Source: Adhaeribacter radiodurans
Lineage (GTDB): Bacteria; Bacteroidota; Bacteroidia; Cytophagales; Hymenobacteraceae
Length of the DNA stretch: 64,000 nt
Reading direction: 5' to 3'
Assembly (NCBI RefSeq): GCF_014075995.1
Contig: NZ_CP055153.1
Span: 806,001 to 870,000, forward strand
In this document: positions 10,217 to 18,723 of the stretch, in pieces
Layout of the letters: each line of letters begins with the position of its first letter
How positions within the stretch are numbered: the first letter of the stretch is position 1
Program-made: the position numbers and the translations under genes
The notes under the pieces: generated by a model
Database searches by the model: none
What the model was told of the DNA's origin: nothing
The model's input: only the letters and a program-made list of their open reading frames with translations

Positions 10217-10492
10217 TCAACAGGCACAGGCAAAGTAATCTTCAAAGCCGGGAGCAGGTTTGCCTTCTACGCGTATAATTCGATCGAGACGGATTTCTTC
10301 GCCGGTATTCAAAATCAATAATTCTGCCTCGTTAGTAGCGCGAATTTCTTTTATAACTGCCCTGGTAGAAGTGTATTCGCGAATATCAGTAAAGTATTGT
10401 ATGCTCACGTATTTCCGATTAGCAGCGTAGGCCAATAATTCTTCCCGAAGATTTGCATCAATAGGTTGGTATACTTCAGTAGTTTCTTTCAT
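10217..10492 (-). CDS. Small acidic protein, possibly Rof-like
   Basis: The 91-residue protein opens with YQPIDANLREELLAYA and contains VSIQYFTDI, LILNTGEEIRLDRIIRVEGK and a C-terminal FACAC. The pattern of a short helix followed by Sm-like strands ending in GEEIRLDRI resembles the Rof/YaeO Rho-binding antiterminator fold, but the identity is weak and I would not name it. The two terminal cysteines are a noticeable feature. It is a single gene facing left, with no obvious operon partner. Confidence 0.6.
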   Translation of the reverse strand: MKETTEVYQPIDANLREELLAYAANRKYVSIQYFTDIREYTSTRAVIKEIRATNEAELLILNTGEEIRLDRIIRVEGKPAPGFEDYFACAC

Positions 10493-11019
10493 AATTCTGT
10501 TTTCTCTGTTTTACGAATAATTGCTTAGCAAAGATTAGAACAGCCTTTAACGGTATAAAGCCAATCGCTGCACTTCTTGCCTTGTCAAGAAGTGTATCCA
10601 GAAAATTTTCCTGATAAAATAAGTGCTTATTTATCGTTTTCAGATTGAACAGTAACACCGTGTAAGCTCCATTTAAAAATAAATATAAGTAAGTGTGTAA
10701 TCACCATCTGTTTTGCATCAAGGTAGGGCAGGTGAAAATGGAAGATAAGAACTTACCAGAGTACTAATTTTATTAGATTTTTTGCAGGTGCTTAAAATAA
10801 TTGATAACTAAATTTTTATTAAAATCGAGATACCAATAACTACTAAAGTAAGTGTTTCATTCAGAAATAAATAGCTACTTAACCCTGGTTCCAAGTACAG
10901 CAAACAGGTATTTAGTAAATAATATGGCGCACATTTTGCCTTAGTACTTACAGCATAATTTCACTTTTCTATTTATTTATTAAACTTTTTATATGTATTA
11001 CTCCATAATTTAAATTTCT
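10493..11019. other. Intergenic region, no convincing gene
   Basis: A 60-codon minus-strand frame (10476-10658) overlaps the start of the preceding gene but has no family signature and I regard it as chance. The rest, 10659-11019, is AT-rich with no clear hairpin. It must contain the divergent promoters of the two flanking genes. Confidence 0.55.
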
Positions 11020-11619
11020 ATGAAAAAGCTAGTATTGTTTTTAGTATTGCTGGTTAGTGCTCAGTTTGCCGCTCAAGCTCAATTTACCCTAGGTATTAAA
11101 GGTGGGTTAAGCTCCTCGGGGGTAGATGTGAAAAATGCAAAAAATACGATTACTCAATTAAAAGATTCAGATAATATTACTGGTTATCATTTGGGAGCTT
11201 TTACCCGGATTAAGGTATCTAATGTTTTTCTGCAGCCCGAAGTTTATTTTGCTACTTCCGGAGGTAAGCTCCAGCAAACCGATATTCAGAATAACACGAT
11301 AGATGAAGTAAAAGCTAAGTTTACCCGCTTAGATGTGCCCTTATTGGTAGGATATAACTTCTTTAAAATTGCCAGGGTGCAGGCCGGGCCAGTAGCTTCG
11401 GTGTTGGTTGGCAGTAAGATTGACGGCCAAAAAGTTAAAGATTACCTGAATAAAACCGACTGGGGCTTTCAGGTGGGAGCTGGCTTCGATATTAGTAACC
11501 TGGCGTTTGATGTACGTTACGAAAATGTGAAACGCGATTATACGAACCAAAACACATCATTCGACTTAAAAAATAAACAAATAATTGTTAGTGTAGGAAT
11601 TAAATTGTTCGGTAAATAA
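11020..11619 (+). CDS. PorT-family outer-membrane beta-barrel protein
   Basis: The 199-residue product has a signal peptide (1-20, ending AQA) followed by FTLGIKGGLSSSG, LQPEVYFATSGG, LDVPLLVGYNF, VQAGPVASVLVG and GAGFDISNLAFDVRYE, the classic strand series of the small PorT/OMP_b-brl_2 barrels of Bacteroidota. It probably forms an eight-strand barrel in the outer membrane. It is not evidence that this is PorT of T9SS itself, because the family is large. A strong terminator follows at 11645. Confidence 0.88.
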   Translation: MKKLVLFLVLLVSAQFAAQAQFTLGIKGGLSSSGVDVKNAKNTITQLKDSDNITGYHLGAFTRIKVSNVFLQPEVYFATSGGKLQQTDIQNNTIDEVKAKFTRLDVPLLVGYNFFKIARVQAGPVASVLVGSKIDGQKVKDYLNKTDWGFQVGAGFDISNLAFDVRYENVKRDYTNQNTSFDLKNKQIIVSVGIKLFGK

Positions 11620-11644
11620 CTCATCCGAAAAATTAATCTGGTAG

Positions 11645-11683
11645 GCGCAAGCTCTAAATAAAAAAAGAGCCTGCGCTTTTTTT
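11645..11683 (+). terminator. Rho-independent terminator of the PorT-like gene
   Basis: An 11-bp stem with one mismatch (GCGCAaGCTCT at 11645-11655 against AGAGCcTGCGC at 11666-11676) has an A-rich loop and is followed by a run of seven T. It lies 26 bases after the stop codon. Confidence 0.85.
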
Positions 11684-11686
11684 ATT

Positions 11687-11694
11687 TACCTTTG
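11687..11694 (+). promoter_or_regulatory. Perfect -7 box abutting a long hairpin
   Basis: TACCTTTG matches the Bacteroidota sigma-A -7 consensus TAnnTTTG. It sits directly after a terminator and overlaps the first bases of a perfect inverted repeat, so a start about 6 bases downstream would produce a transcript beginning inside the hairpin. No good TTG -33 element is seen at the right spacing, so this is a candidate only. Confidence 0.35.
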
Positions 11695-11763
11695 TATATT
11701 AAAGAAGAAGCAAGCTTTTTAGATGTATTATCCTAAAAAGCTTGCTTCTTCTTTAATATACAA
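11692..11763. repeat. Perfect inverted repeat, 31-nt arms
   Basis: The left arm 11692-11722 and the right arm 11733-11763 are exact reverse complements over 31 nt with a 10-nt spacer (11723-11732). The match stops on both sides at T/T. The arms contain CAAGCTTTTTAG toward the loop. The structure is longer than a normal terminator and lacks a T tail, and a proper terminator lies immediately upstream. Confidence 0.9.
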
Positions 11764-11847
11764 TACTGGTTTTTTGTTAAACCTATAATTAGTTTATTTT
11801 TAAACACATTGTATTTACAACTGTTATAGGCAGTATTTATCAGCTTT

Positions 11848-13131
11848 ATGGACTTTTTAGAATTATTTATTCATCTTCCGGATGCCATGGTGGTATTATC
11901 GCCGGAACCTGATTTTAAAATAATTACCTGCAACAATACGTACCAGCAGGTAACCATGCGAAAAAGGGAAGAAATTATAGGATTACCTTTTTTACTAGAG
12001 GCTTTTCCGGACCGGGAAGTTTCTTACGAGCAAAATCCGGTACGCAAATCATTGGCAAAAGCAGTAGCTACCAAACAAGTAGATTACTTAGACGTACTGC
12101 GCTACGATTTACCGAAACCAGAAACCGAAGGAGGTGGATTTGAAGTTCGGTACTGGGAAGCTTCTCATACGCCTGTACTCGATGAAACAGGGGCGGTAAA
12201 ATACGTTATTCAGAAAACAACAGATGTTACCTCCCGGGAACTGGCCAAACAAGCGCAACGCGAAAGTGAAAATAAATTCCGATTTATGGCCGATGCCATG
12301 CCGCAACTGGTTTTTACTACCGATCCGGCCGGTAAATTAACCTATCTCAATCAACGTTGGGCAGTTTATAGTAATATCTCTTTAAAGGAGTTGAGTACTA
12401 CAGGCTGGCAGCAAATTATTCATCCGGAAGATTTACCAGAGTTGCAAAAGCGCGGCAAAGAGGCTTTTGAGAATAAAACCGAAATGCAGATAGAACTTCG
12501 CAAACGCGATAAAGAAGGTAGCTACCGCTGGCATTTATGTCGTATGTTACCGATGCGAGGCGAAGATGGGAATATAACCATGTGGCTAGGTTCTTCTACC
12601 GATATTCATGATACCCGTTTATTGGTGCAGGAATTACTAACTACTAACGAGCAAATGGCGCTTCTGGCCGATCAGGTGCAGCTAGCTTACCAAAAGGTTG
12701 AATTGGAACGGAAAACTTTGGAGCGGTTCATTATGGAAGCACCCGCTTTCTTTTGCATCTTAGAAGGGCCGGAACATCGGTACGAATTGGTAAATAGTCA
12801 TTATCAGAAACTTTTTCCTAATCGGCAGTTGTTACACAAACCTGTAGCTGAAGCTTTACCCGAAGTAATAGAACAAGGCTTTTTGCAATTGCTTGATAAT
12901 GTGTATCAAACGGGAAAATCTTACGAAGCAAAAGAAATATTAGTAAAATTAGATCAGCACAATACAGGTAAACTAGACGATGTTTACGTGAATTTCTTGT
13001 ACCAGCCTATATTGGATGAAACCGAAAAAGTTACAGGGATTCTGGTTTTTGGTTTCGAAATAAATGAAATAATAAAGTTAAGAAAGCAACTGCAAGAGTC
13101 AGGTCATTCTGTTAACGAAGCAGCCAGGTAA
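11848..13131 (+). CDS. Three-PAS-domain sensor protein without a kinase
   Basis: The 427-residue soluble protein holds three PAS folds: about 5-120, 135-260 (FRFMADAMPQLVFTTD, then W..IIHPEDLP and a PAC-like WHLCRMLPM...GSSTDIHD) and 290-410 (FIMEAPAFFCILEGPEH). Such proteins normally continue into HisKA and HATPase domains, but this one stops after the third PAS with a short helix. The next gene starts 40 bases downstream and is probably its partner. It may be a signal adaptor acting on a kinase elsewhere, which is inference. No frameshifted kinase remnant is seen downstream. Confidence 0.85.
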   Translation: MDFLELFIHLPDAMVVLSPEPDFKIITCNNTYQQVTMRKREEIIGLPFLLEAFPDREVSYEQNPVRKSLAKAVATKQVDYLDVLRYDLPKPETEGGGFEVRYWEASHTPVLDETGAVKYVIQKTTDVTSRELAKQAQRESENKFRFMADAMPQLVFTTDPAGKLTYLNQRWAVYSNISLKELSTTGWQQIIHPEDLPELQKRGKEAFENKTEMQIELRKRDKEGSYRWHLCRMLPMRGEDGNITMWLGSSTDIHDTRLLVQELLTTNEQMALLADQVQLAYQKVELERKTLERFIMEAPAFFCILEGPEHRYELVNSHYQKLFPNRQLLHKPVAEALPEVIEQGFLQLLDNVYQTGKSYEAKEILVKLDQHNTGKLDDVYVNFLYQPILDETEKVTGILVFGFEINEIIKLRKQLQESGHSVNEAAR

Positions 13132-13171
13132 GTAGAATGACAACTCAAAACAAAAAGAGAAGCAGGTACGC

Positions 13172-13528
13172 ATGAATGCCGCACAAGTAGACTTTCAGCA
13201 ACTCCGGATCAAACATATTCTGTATAAATCAAAGGTCCGTTCCGTACTATTTGGTGGCTCGTTCGATGAGGCTTTCTTTTCGCCTTCCGGACCCGTAAAC
13301 ACGTGGTTTACTAGCGTAGGAATGATAAAGTACCGGCAGGAAGTAGAAATGACCGAACTAGCCCGCGTACACCAAGACCTGAGTTCAACGGCCAGTAATT
13401 TATTTCAGCTGTATAAATTTGGTAAAATTGACCAGGCTTACGACGGCTTAAAACTTATTGAAAAAAAATCAGAGCAATTTTTACTTTTGTTAGCGCAACT
13501 AGAAGACAGATTAAAAGAAAGAGTTTAA
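13172..13528 (+). CDS. CZB-like helical protein, partner of the PAS protein
   Basis: The 118-residue protein has the helix pattern of chemoreceptor zinc-binding (CZB) domains: a first helix with H15 (FQQLRIKHILYKSK), a GPVNTWFTSVG turn where CZB proteins have C-x-LG-x-W, a helix with H67 (ELARVHQDLSSTA) and a final helix with SEQFLLLLAQLEDRL. The usual cysteine and one of the C-terminal histidines are missing, so zinc binding may be lost or altered. It is transcribed 40 bases after the PAS gene. Family assignment is from pattern only. Confidence 0.55.
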   Translation: MNAAQVDFQQLRIKHILYKSKVRSVLFGGSFDEAFFSPSGPVNTWFTSVGMIKYRQEVEMTELARVHQDLSSTASNLFQLYKFGKIDQAYDGLKLIEKKSEQFLLLLAQLEDRLKERV

Positions 13529-13549
13529 TTTAAAATTTGTTACAACAGC

Positions 13550-13576
13550 AAAACGCCCCTTAAAGTAATTTAATGG
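13550..13576. terminator. Weak hairpin terminator between convergent genes
   Basis: AAACGCCC pairs with GGACGTTT with one mismatch across a 12-base loop and is followed by a T run on the plus strand. It lies between the CZB-like gene and the convergent S1/P1 nuclease gene. Confidence 0.45.
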
Positions 13577-13616
13577 ACGTTTTTTATAAATATTAATTAA
13601 ATTTTTGCCAGAGTAA

Positions 13617-14384
13617 CTAACCATATATCTGGTTTAACAAGCCAGCCAACCGGATACCACCTTGCATGAGTAACTTTTGGATAGTACCAAAATTGTCGTA
13701 AGAATAGCGGTAACCTAACTTGCCATCGGCGGCAACAGCGTATATTTGCGGCCGGAATTGCATCATGCCGTAGGCCCAATCTCTAATACTGGTGCTTTGC
13801 CAGTTTTTTATCTCTGCTTTATTGGGTTCATCTAAAAACGAAGCTAACTCGGTATAACTTAAATCTTTCCCATCAATAATCTCACTATCCCAAACCCGGT
13901 GTAAATTAGAAGCTTTCCCAAACCACTGTACTTTCACATTATTGCCCCCCATATCGTCTTGGCCACCCACATGCAAGGGCTGGTGCAAATCGCCGACCAT
14001 GTGAATTAAAAACTTTAAATTTTCCTGTTCCTGAACGGCCGTTAAATTATGTGCTTTTAAGGTTTGTATTAACTCTTCTAATTTCAAAATTAAGTCACCG
14101 TTTAGGTTTTTCTGCGTTTGCTCGTACTTCATTCCATCCGGAATGGTAACCCAATGCCAATCGTGGGTATGATTGTAAGCCGGATCGGATTTTACATCGT
14201 CCATGAAATTAGCTACTTCGGATAGGGAGTTGTTTCCGAGGATTTGTAAAACTTTCTTACGGGCTTTTTTGCTTAGATGCTTCTCTGCTACCAAACCTAC
14301 TACCCGGTGGCCCGTCTGACCATAAGCAAAAGTCTGACTAATAAGAAAAGGAAATAAAAGGATTAAACTAATTACTTTTTTCAT
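13617..14384 (-). CDS. S1/P1-family zinc nuclease
   Basis: The 255-residue product has a signal peptide (1-20) and the S1/P1 signature: GQTGHRVVG at the mature N-terminus, HDWHWVTIPDG, LIHMVGDLHQPLHVG, DMGGNNVKV and NLHRVWDSEII, which together supply the His/Asp/Trp ligands of the trinuclear zinc site. It is a periplasmic or secreted nuclease/3'-nucleotidase by family. In S1/P1 enzymes the mature chain normally begins with a Trp whose main chain binds zinc. Here the predicted mature start is Tyr (A20/Y21), worth noting. Confidence 0.93.
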   Translation of the reverse strand: MKKVISLILLFPFLISQTFAYGQTGHRVVGLVAEKHLSKKARKKVLQILGNNSLSEVANFMDDVKSDPAYNHTHDWHWVTIPDGMKYEQTQKNLNGDLILKLEELIQTLKAHNLTAVQEQENLKFLIHMVGDLHQPLHVGGQDDMGGNNVKVQWFGKASNLHRVWDSEIIDGKDLSYTELASFLDEPNKAEIKNWQSTSIRDWAYGMMQFRPQIYAVAADGKLGYRYSYDNFGTIQKLLMQGGIRLAGLLNQIYG

Positions 14385-14554
14385 TGATACTACTTACTAC
14401 TAATGTCGCCCTCTACAAAACCACCAACGATTTAGGCAAATTTACGATTAAATTTAAGCAGGATAAAATCAGAGCACCAACCTAAAATCTGATCGTTTAT
14501 TAACAGGTTTACTCTAAAGTATATTCTTCAAAGAGCATTTCTGCAGGAACAAAC

Positions 14555-15289
14555 TTAACCATTCATGCGGTTAAATATCTCGTTTAGCTGTTCACGGGAA
14601 GCTTTCCGATTTATTTCTGAAGTGCCATATCCAACTTCCTCTTCTCCGCGAGCTAGACCAGCCATAATGCCATCGGCAAAGTCGTTTAAAGGGGCGCCAA
14701 AGGTATGGATTCCGGCTCCGCCTAAGTCGGTTTGCACGGCAGGCGGTACAATTTCCAGTACTTTAATAGAAGTATCGCGTAGTTGCCGTCGTAAGGATAA
14801 TGTAAAGGAATGCAGGGCAGCTTTAGTAGCGCTATATATGGCAGCTTGGGCCAGTGGTGCAAACGCTAGACCAGAGGTTACATTTATAATATAACTTTGC
14901 AGTTTTTGCTGCAAATGCGGAATAAATAAAAAAGCTAAATGAATAGGAGCTTCCAGGTTAATGGAAATTTCGGCCTGATGAAAAGACCAGGATTGGGAAC
15001 TACCTACCATCGATTGCCGGTTCTGGATACCAGCGTTATTTAACAGAACATTCACTTCCGGAAAAGATTGAACAACCCAATTGTATAAATCTTGCCGATC
15101 TGATTCCTTAACTACGTCACAAACCCGTGTATGGAGTTGCGGATATTTCTGCTGGGCTTCCTGCAACTTGTCCTCCCGACGACCGCAAACAATAACCTTA
15201 CTGCCTGCTTGTAAAAAACGTTCAGCCAAAGCTAACCCAATACCCGAAGCTCCGCCCGTAATTAATACGGTATTCCCTGATAATTCCAT
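14555..15289 (-). CDS. Short-chain dehydrogenase/reductase (DltE-like)
   Basis: The 244-residue protein has the classic SDR elements: the cofactor loop TGGASGIG (residues 11-18), the NNAG motif, the catalytic Ser in INVTSG and the Tyr-x-x-x-Lys in YSATKAA. The preference for NADP is suggested by the basic residues in CGRRED after strand 2. The C-terminal half (LRDTSIKVLEIVPPAVQTDLGG) resembles the DltE/YdfG-like classical SDRs. The substrate cannot be deduced. It is a single gene facing left. Confidence 0.9.
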   Translation of the reverse strand: MELSGNTVLITGGASGIGLALAERFLQAGSKVIVCGRREDKLQEAQQKYPQLHTRVCDVVKESDRQDLYNWVVQSFPEVNVLLNNAGIQNRQSMVGSSQSWSFHQAEISINLEAPIHLAFLFIPHLQQKLQSYIINVTSGLAFAPLAQAAIYSATKAALHSFTLSLRRQLRDTSIKVLEIVPPAVQTDLGGAGIHTFGAPLNDFADGIMAGLARGEEEVGYGTSEINRKASREQLNEIFNRMNG

Positions 15290-15367
15290 GTGTTACGTAA
15301 GAAATTTAAGTTTTACCTTTTACGCGGAAAAAGAGTTATAGCTAACAAGAGTTATGGAATTTTAATA

Positions 15368-15396
15368 AAAAATGCAGTTAGAATAACTGCATTTTT
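15368..15396 (-). terminator. Bidirectional hairpin terminator after PpnP
   Basis: A perfect 13-bp stem (AAAAATGCAGTTA with TAACTGCATTTTT) with a 3-base loop is followed on the minus strand by a T-rich run. It lies about 65 bases beyond the end of the PpnP gene and upstream of the SDR gene. Confidence 0.85.
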
Positions 15397-15460
15397 AACT
15401 GCTTCTAAGTAAAAGCTTTTCTCAATGCATTCATTAACAAAATAAAACTAAGGCTACTAA

Positions 15461-15742
15461 TTAGCGGTACTGGCACAAATAAGATGTTTGTTCTTCTGTC
15501 TTTACCTGGAAAGATGAATTGCCCGGTACGTCAAAAGCCTGGCCTTTTGTATACGATTGCCATTCAGTTGCGTCCTGCAATAAAACTGTTAATTTCCCTT
15601 CTATAATAGTCATGATTTCGGGCTGACCAGTGCCAAATTTGTACGTGCCGGGGTTAATTACTCCAACAGACGATTTTCCTTCTGCCGTTTGATAAGCTAA
15701 TGATTTTACTGTTCCGTCGAAATATTCGTTTACTTGGATCAT
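15461..15742 (-). CDS. ppnP: Pyrimidine/purine nucleoside phosphorylase
   Basis: The 93-residue protein is a single cupin fold with the DUF1255/PpnP signature: VNEYFDGTVKSLAY, GKSSVGVINPGTYKFGT, EIMTIIEGKL, WQSYTKGQAFDVPGNSSFQVK and SYLCQY at the end. Length and order match the E. coli YaiE family. These enzymes split nucleosides with phosphate to free base and pentose 1-phosphate in the cytoplasm. It is 31 bases downstream of the M1 peptidase start region in the same direction only by chance, as the M1 gene lies on the other side. Confidence 0.93.
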   Translation of the reverse strand: MIQVNEYFDGTVKSLAYQTAEGKSSVGVINPGTYKFGTGQPEIMTIIEGKLTVLLQDATEWQSYTKGQAFDVPGNSSFQVKTEEQTSYLCQYR

Positions 15743-15773
15743 GTGGATTTAAGTGTGATTTATTTGTTTAAAG

Positions 15774-17441
15774 TTATTTAACGTTGTTTTGGGGTGCAGT
15801 TACGTAAAAATTAGAATCTACCTGCACCGTTGCGTTAGCGGGTACATTGGGTAGCTCCTGCCAGGTGGTGGTAGGCTCCAGCCATTTTTCCTGGTTGTTA
15901 AGGTATACTTTTACCGGTATATTAAAATTAGCTACGCTGTTGGCCCAACGATAAGTTAGCTCGTTATTCCGGAGTTGATATTCGAACTGCGGAATGCGTA
16001 CATCGCGCAAATATTGCTGAAAGAAACCCGATAAATCGCGACCAATTTGTTTACTCAGGTAATTTTCTATTTGCGCCGCAGTTACGGTTTGGTGATAAAA
16101 TTCTTTGTTAAGACCTCGTAGGATGGAGCGCCATTTTTCGTCGTTGTTTACTATTTGGCGTAAGGTATGCAGCATGTTAGCGCCTTTGTAATACATATCG
16201 CCGGAGCCGCTGTAGTTTACATCGTAGTAGCCGACAATAGGCCGATCGTTTTTAATATTTTTGCGGGTACCAATTACGTATTCGCTGCTGGCTTTTTTAC
16301 CAAAGTGATAATCCAGGAATAGGTTTTCGGAGTAAGCTGTGAAACTCTCGTGAATCCACATATCGGCAATATCTTTATAGGTAATGTTATTGGCAAACCA
16401 CTCGTGCCCCGATTCGTGCACAATAATAAAATCAAACTTTAAACCCCAGCCAGAGCCACTTAAATCTTTACCTAAATAACCATTCTCAAATTTATTGCCG
16501 TAGGTAACCGAACTTTGGTGCTCCATACCCAGGTAAGGCACTTGTACCAGCTTGTAACTATCTTCGTAAAAAGGGTAGGGGCCAAACCAATGTTCAAAAG
16601 CCTGGAGCATGCGCGGCACTTCTTTAAATTGTTTTTTTGCTTTTTCTAAATCCTCGCGAAGCACATAATAATTACAATCAAGCGTACCTTTTTCGCCTTT
16701 GAATTTTTCGAAGAAATTTACATAATCGCCGATGTTAACGTTTACCCCGTAGTTGTTAATAGGATTAGTCACAAACCAATGAAAGGTTTTAGTGCCGTCG
16801 TTATTCTGGACTACTTTGCGCAAGCGCCCGTTGGATACATCAATTAAATTTTGTGGTACGGTAACGCTTATTTGCATGCTGTCCGGTTCGTCGTACATGT
16901 GGTCTTTGCAGGGCCACCACAAACTGGCACCATCGCCCTGGCACGAAGTCGCTACAAATGGATTACCTTTTTTATCTTTTTGCCAGGTTACGCCGCCGCT
17001 CCACGGTGGATTAGCGCTCACTTGCGGAATACCCCCGTAGTAAACTTCTACTTTTTGGAAGGTACCGGGTTGCTGGGGTTCGTTTAAGGTGATAAAAAAG
17101 GCATTCCCATCGCGCCGGAAATTTAAAGATTTACCATTTTGCGTTACTTTTTCAATATTTAATGGCTGCTGCAAATCGATTTGCATAATTTTTTCGGTCT
17201 GCAAAACCCGGTACGAAATGGTGTTTACTCCTTTTATCGATTTTTCGGTGGGGTTTACCCGTACATCCAAATGATAGTGCGTTAAATCCCACCAGGCTCT
17301 TTCCGGAGTAACGGAGCCGCGCAAGGTGTCCTGGTGAGTAAAAGTTAATTTTTCCTGGGCCCACGCCTGACTAAATAACAGAGTAGTTATAATAAAAACG
17401 ATGGCTCGCCGGGAAATAGTTGTGGTTGTATTTATTTTCAT
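15774..17441 (-). CDS. M1-family zinc metallopeptidase
   Basis: The 555-residue product has a signal peptide (about 1-28), an N-terminal beta domain with QLRGSV-like start of M1 proteins, and the gluzincin site H342-E343-x-x-H346 with E365 (HESGHEW and WIHESF). The substrate-binding GxMEN-like motif appears as GMEHQSSVTYG. It lacks the long C-terminal helical domain of classical aminopeptidase N, so it is a short M1 enzyme. Probably a periplasmic aminopeptidase acting on imported peptides. PpnP lies 31 bases downstream in the same direction and could be co-transcribed. Confidence 0.93.
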   Translation of the reverse strand: MKINTTTTISRRAIVFIITTLLFSQAWAQEKLTFTHQDTLRGSVTPERAWWDLTHYHLDVRVNPTEKSIKGVNTISYRVLQTEKIMQIDLQQPLNIEKVTQNGKSLNFRRDGNAFFITLNEPQQPGTFQKVEVYYGGIPQVSANPPWSGGVTWQKDKKGNPFVATSCQGDGASLWWPCKDHMYDEPDSMQISVTVPQNLIDVSNGRLRKVVQNNDGTKTFHWFVTNPINNYGVNVNIGDYVNFFEKFKGEKGTLDCNYYVLREDLEKAKKQFKEVPRMLQAFEHWFGPYPFYEDSYKLVQVPYLGMEHQSSVTYGNKFENGYLGKDLSGSGWGLKFDFIIVHESGHEWFANNITYKDIADMWIHESFTAYSENLFLDYHFGKKASSEYVIGTRKNIKNDRPIVGYYDVNYSGSGDMYYKGANMLHTLRQIVNNDEKWRSILRGLNKEFYHQTVTAAQIENYLSKQIGRDLSGFFQQYLRDVRIPQFEYQLRNNELTYRWANSVANFNIPVKVYLNNQEKWLEPTTTWQELPNVPANATVQVDSNFYVTAPQNNVK

Positions 17442-17621
17442 GGAACAAGGGCATTATGCGAGGCTACTGCAACTTCTTTGGGAATTTAAGAAATAGCATA
17501 ATTATAAAATAAAAGTACGGATTAAAATGCTGGATGCAGTACTGGTGGTGAGTAACTTTTTTGGATGGCGAATTATGTTGGTTTAAACCTGGTTGTATTT
17601 TATCTACTTATTAGTAAGAAA

Positions 17622-17752
17622 CTGGGTAAAATTAGTTTACTATACTAAATGTTTAAATTGATGTAATATAACATTGATATTAAAACATTTATTAATAAAG
17701 AACCTAAAATCTAAAATCTAAAATATTGATACTTATGTCTTTTTACTTATAT
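17622..17752. repeat. Degenerate dispersed repeat, copy A
   Basis: This stretch shares about 80 percent of its bases by eye with 56626-56746. Shared landmarks in order are AAAATTAGTTTACTATACT, CATTGATATT, TTTATTAA, tandem ATCTAA-like triplets, GATACTTATGTCT and a TTTAC end. The 316-base gap 17442-17757 holds nothing else recognisable. It is too diverged to be an active element. Confidence 0.65.
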
Positions 17753-17757
17753 AGAAT

Positions 17758-18594
17758 TTAGAAGCGCATTTCTATACCATTAGCAATGGTGTAAACAAAT
17801 TTTGTTACGGGTACAATGGGCTGATCTTCGTAGGTGCAGTTAAATCGGGTCTTTAAACTTAATACTTTGGTAACTTTTACTCCTATGCTAATATCGCCGC
17901 TTATCCGGTTCCGGAACCGATCAATAAGGCGGCTGTAGCCTACCTGGTAATAGGTTATGGCGTTAATCTCCAGGTTTTCGCGCGCTTTCAATTTTGCACT
18001 TACGTAGCTGGTAGATTTTAGTAAATTAGAAACTTGTAAGTGATTAAACTCTTCCGGATTTTCCCATGCTTCGTGCTCATGCATCAAACCGGTTCCTAAA
18101 AAAACATTTATGTTTTTGTCCTCGTCTGGTATTAACCGGTAACGCAAATAACCGCCTCCTAAGGTACGCCATTGTAACCCGCGCGCTTTATCGTTCTGAA
18201 TTTGAGCGAATAATTCGTAAGATAGCCGACGAGCCCGAAACCAATTTACCCGAACATGAGAATAACCTTGCTGCGCTACGGTATTGCGTTGCTCTTCATC
18301 GTTATAATTTACTAGCAGGTAGTTCAGGTAATTTACCCAAAAATAAGTATGCAGCCGCGATTGGTACGTTACGTCGCCGTTTAAAGTAAGCTGCAGATAA
18401 TTGTTCGGGCGGTTTTTGCCGGCATTTTGGTTGTAAATAGAAAAGTTGATACCGGCTTTACCCGAAAAATCATTCGTAGTATCAGCACCGGTACGGTCCT
18501 CTTCTATATTTACAATCTGGGCAGTAACCATTGAGGAGTGTAGCCCCAAATTAATAGTAAAAGCTATTAAATAAGGTAAGTAAAATAATCGCAT
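17758..18594 (-). CDS. DUF481-like outer-membrane protein
   Basis: The 278-residue protein has a signal peptide (about 1-25, ending VTAQ) and a series of amphipathic strands typical of DUF481/YdiY-like outer-membrane barrels: NYLQLTLNGDVTYQSR, RRLSYELFAQIQNDKARGLQWRTLGGGYLRYRL, INVFLGTGLMHEHE and a C-terminal NGIEMRF ending in the aromatic residue expected for BAM recognition. Several such proteins are induced by salt, but no function can be assigned here. Confidence 0.8.
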   Translation of the reverse strand: MRLFYLPYLIAFTINLGLHSSMVTAQIVNIEEDRTGADTTNDFSGKAGINFSIYNQNAGKNRPNNYLQLTLNGDVTYQSRLHTYFWVNYLNYLLVNYNDEEQRNTVAQQGYSHVRVNWFRARRLSYELFAQIQNDKARGLQWRTLGGGYLRYRLIPDEDKNINVFLGTGLMHEHEAWENPEEFNHLQVSNLLKSTSYVSAKLKARENLEINAITYYQVGYSRLIDRFRNRISGDISIGVKVTKVLSLKTRFNCTYEDQPIVPVTKFVYTIANGIEMRF

Positions 18595-18723
18595 GAAAAC
18601 TTAATATTCCGGTTGTAAGCGGTGAAAGTTAAAGAATAGCTCTTAAATTTTAAAACCAACGCTACCTTGCCGTACGGGAATAAGTTATCTACTCAAAATT
18701 GGATGGTATCGCCTTAAAGCAAA

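Noticed and set aside
10476-10658. 60-codon minus-strand frame upstream of the 10217 gene
   Set aside because: It overlaps the start of the next gene, has no family signature and a composition like non-coding DNA.
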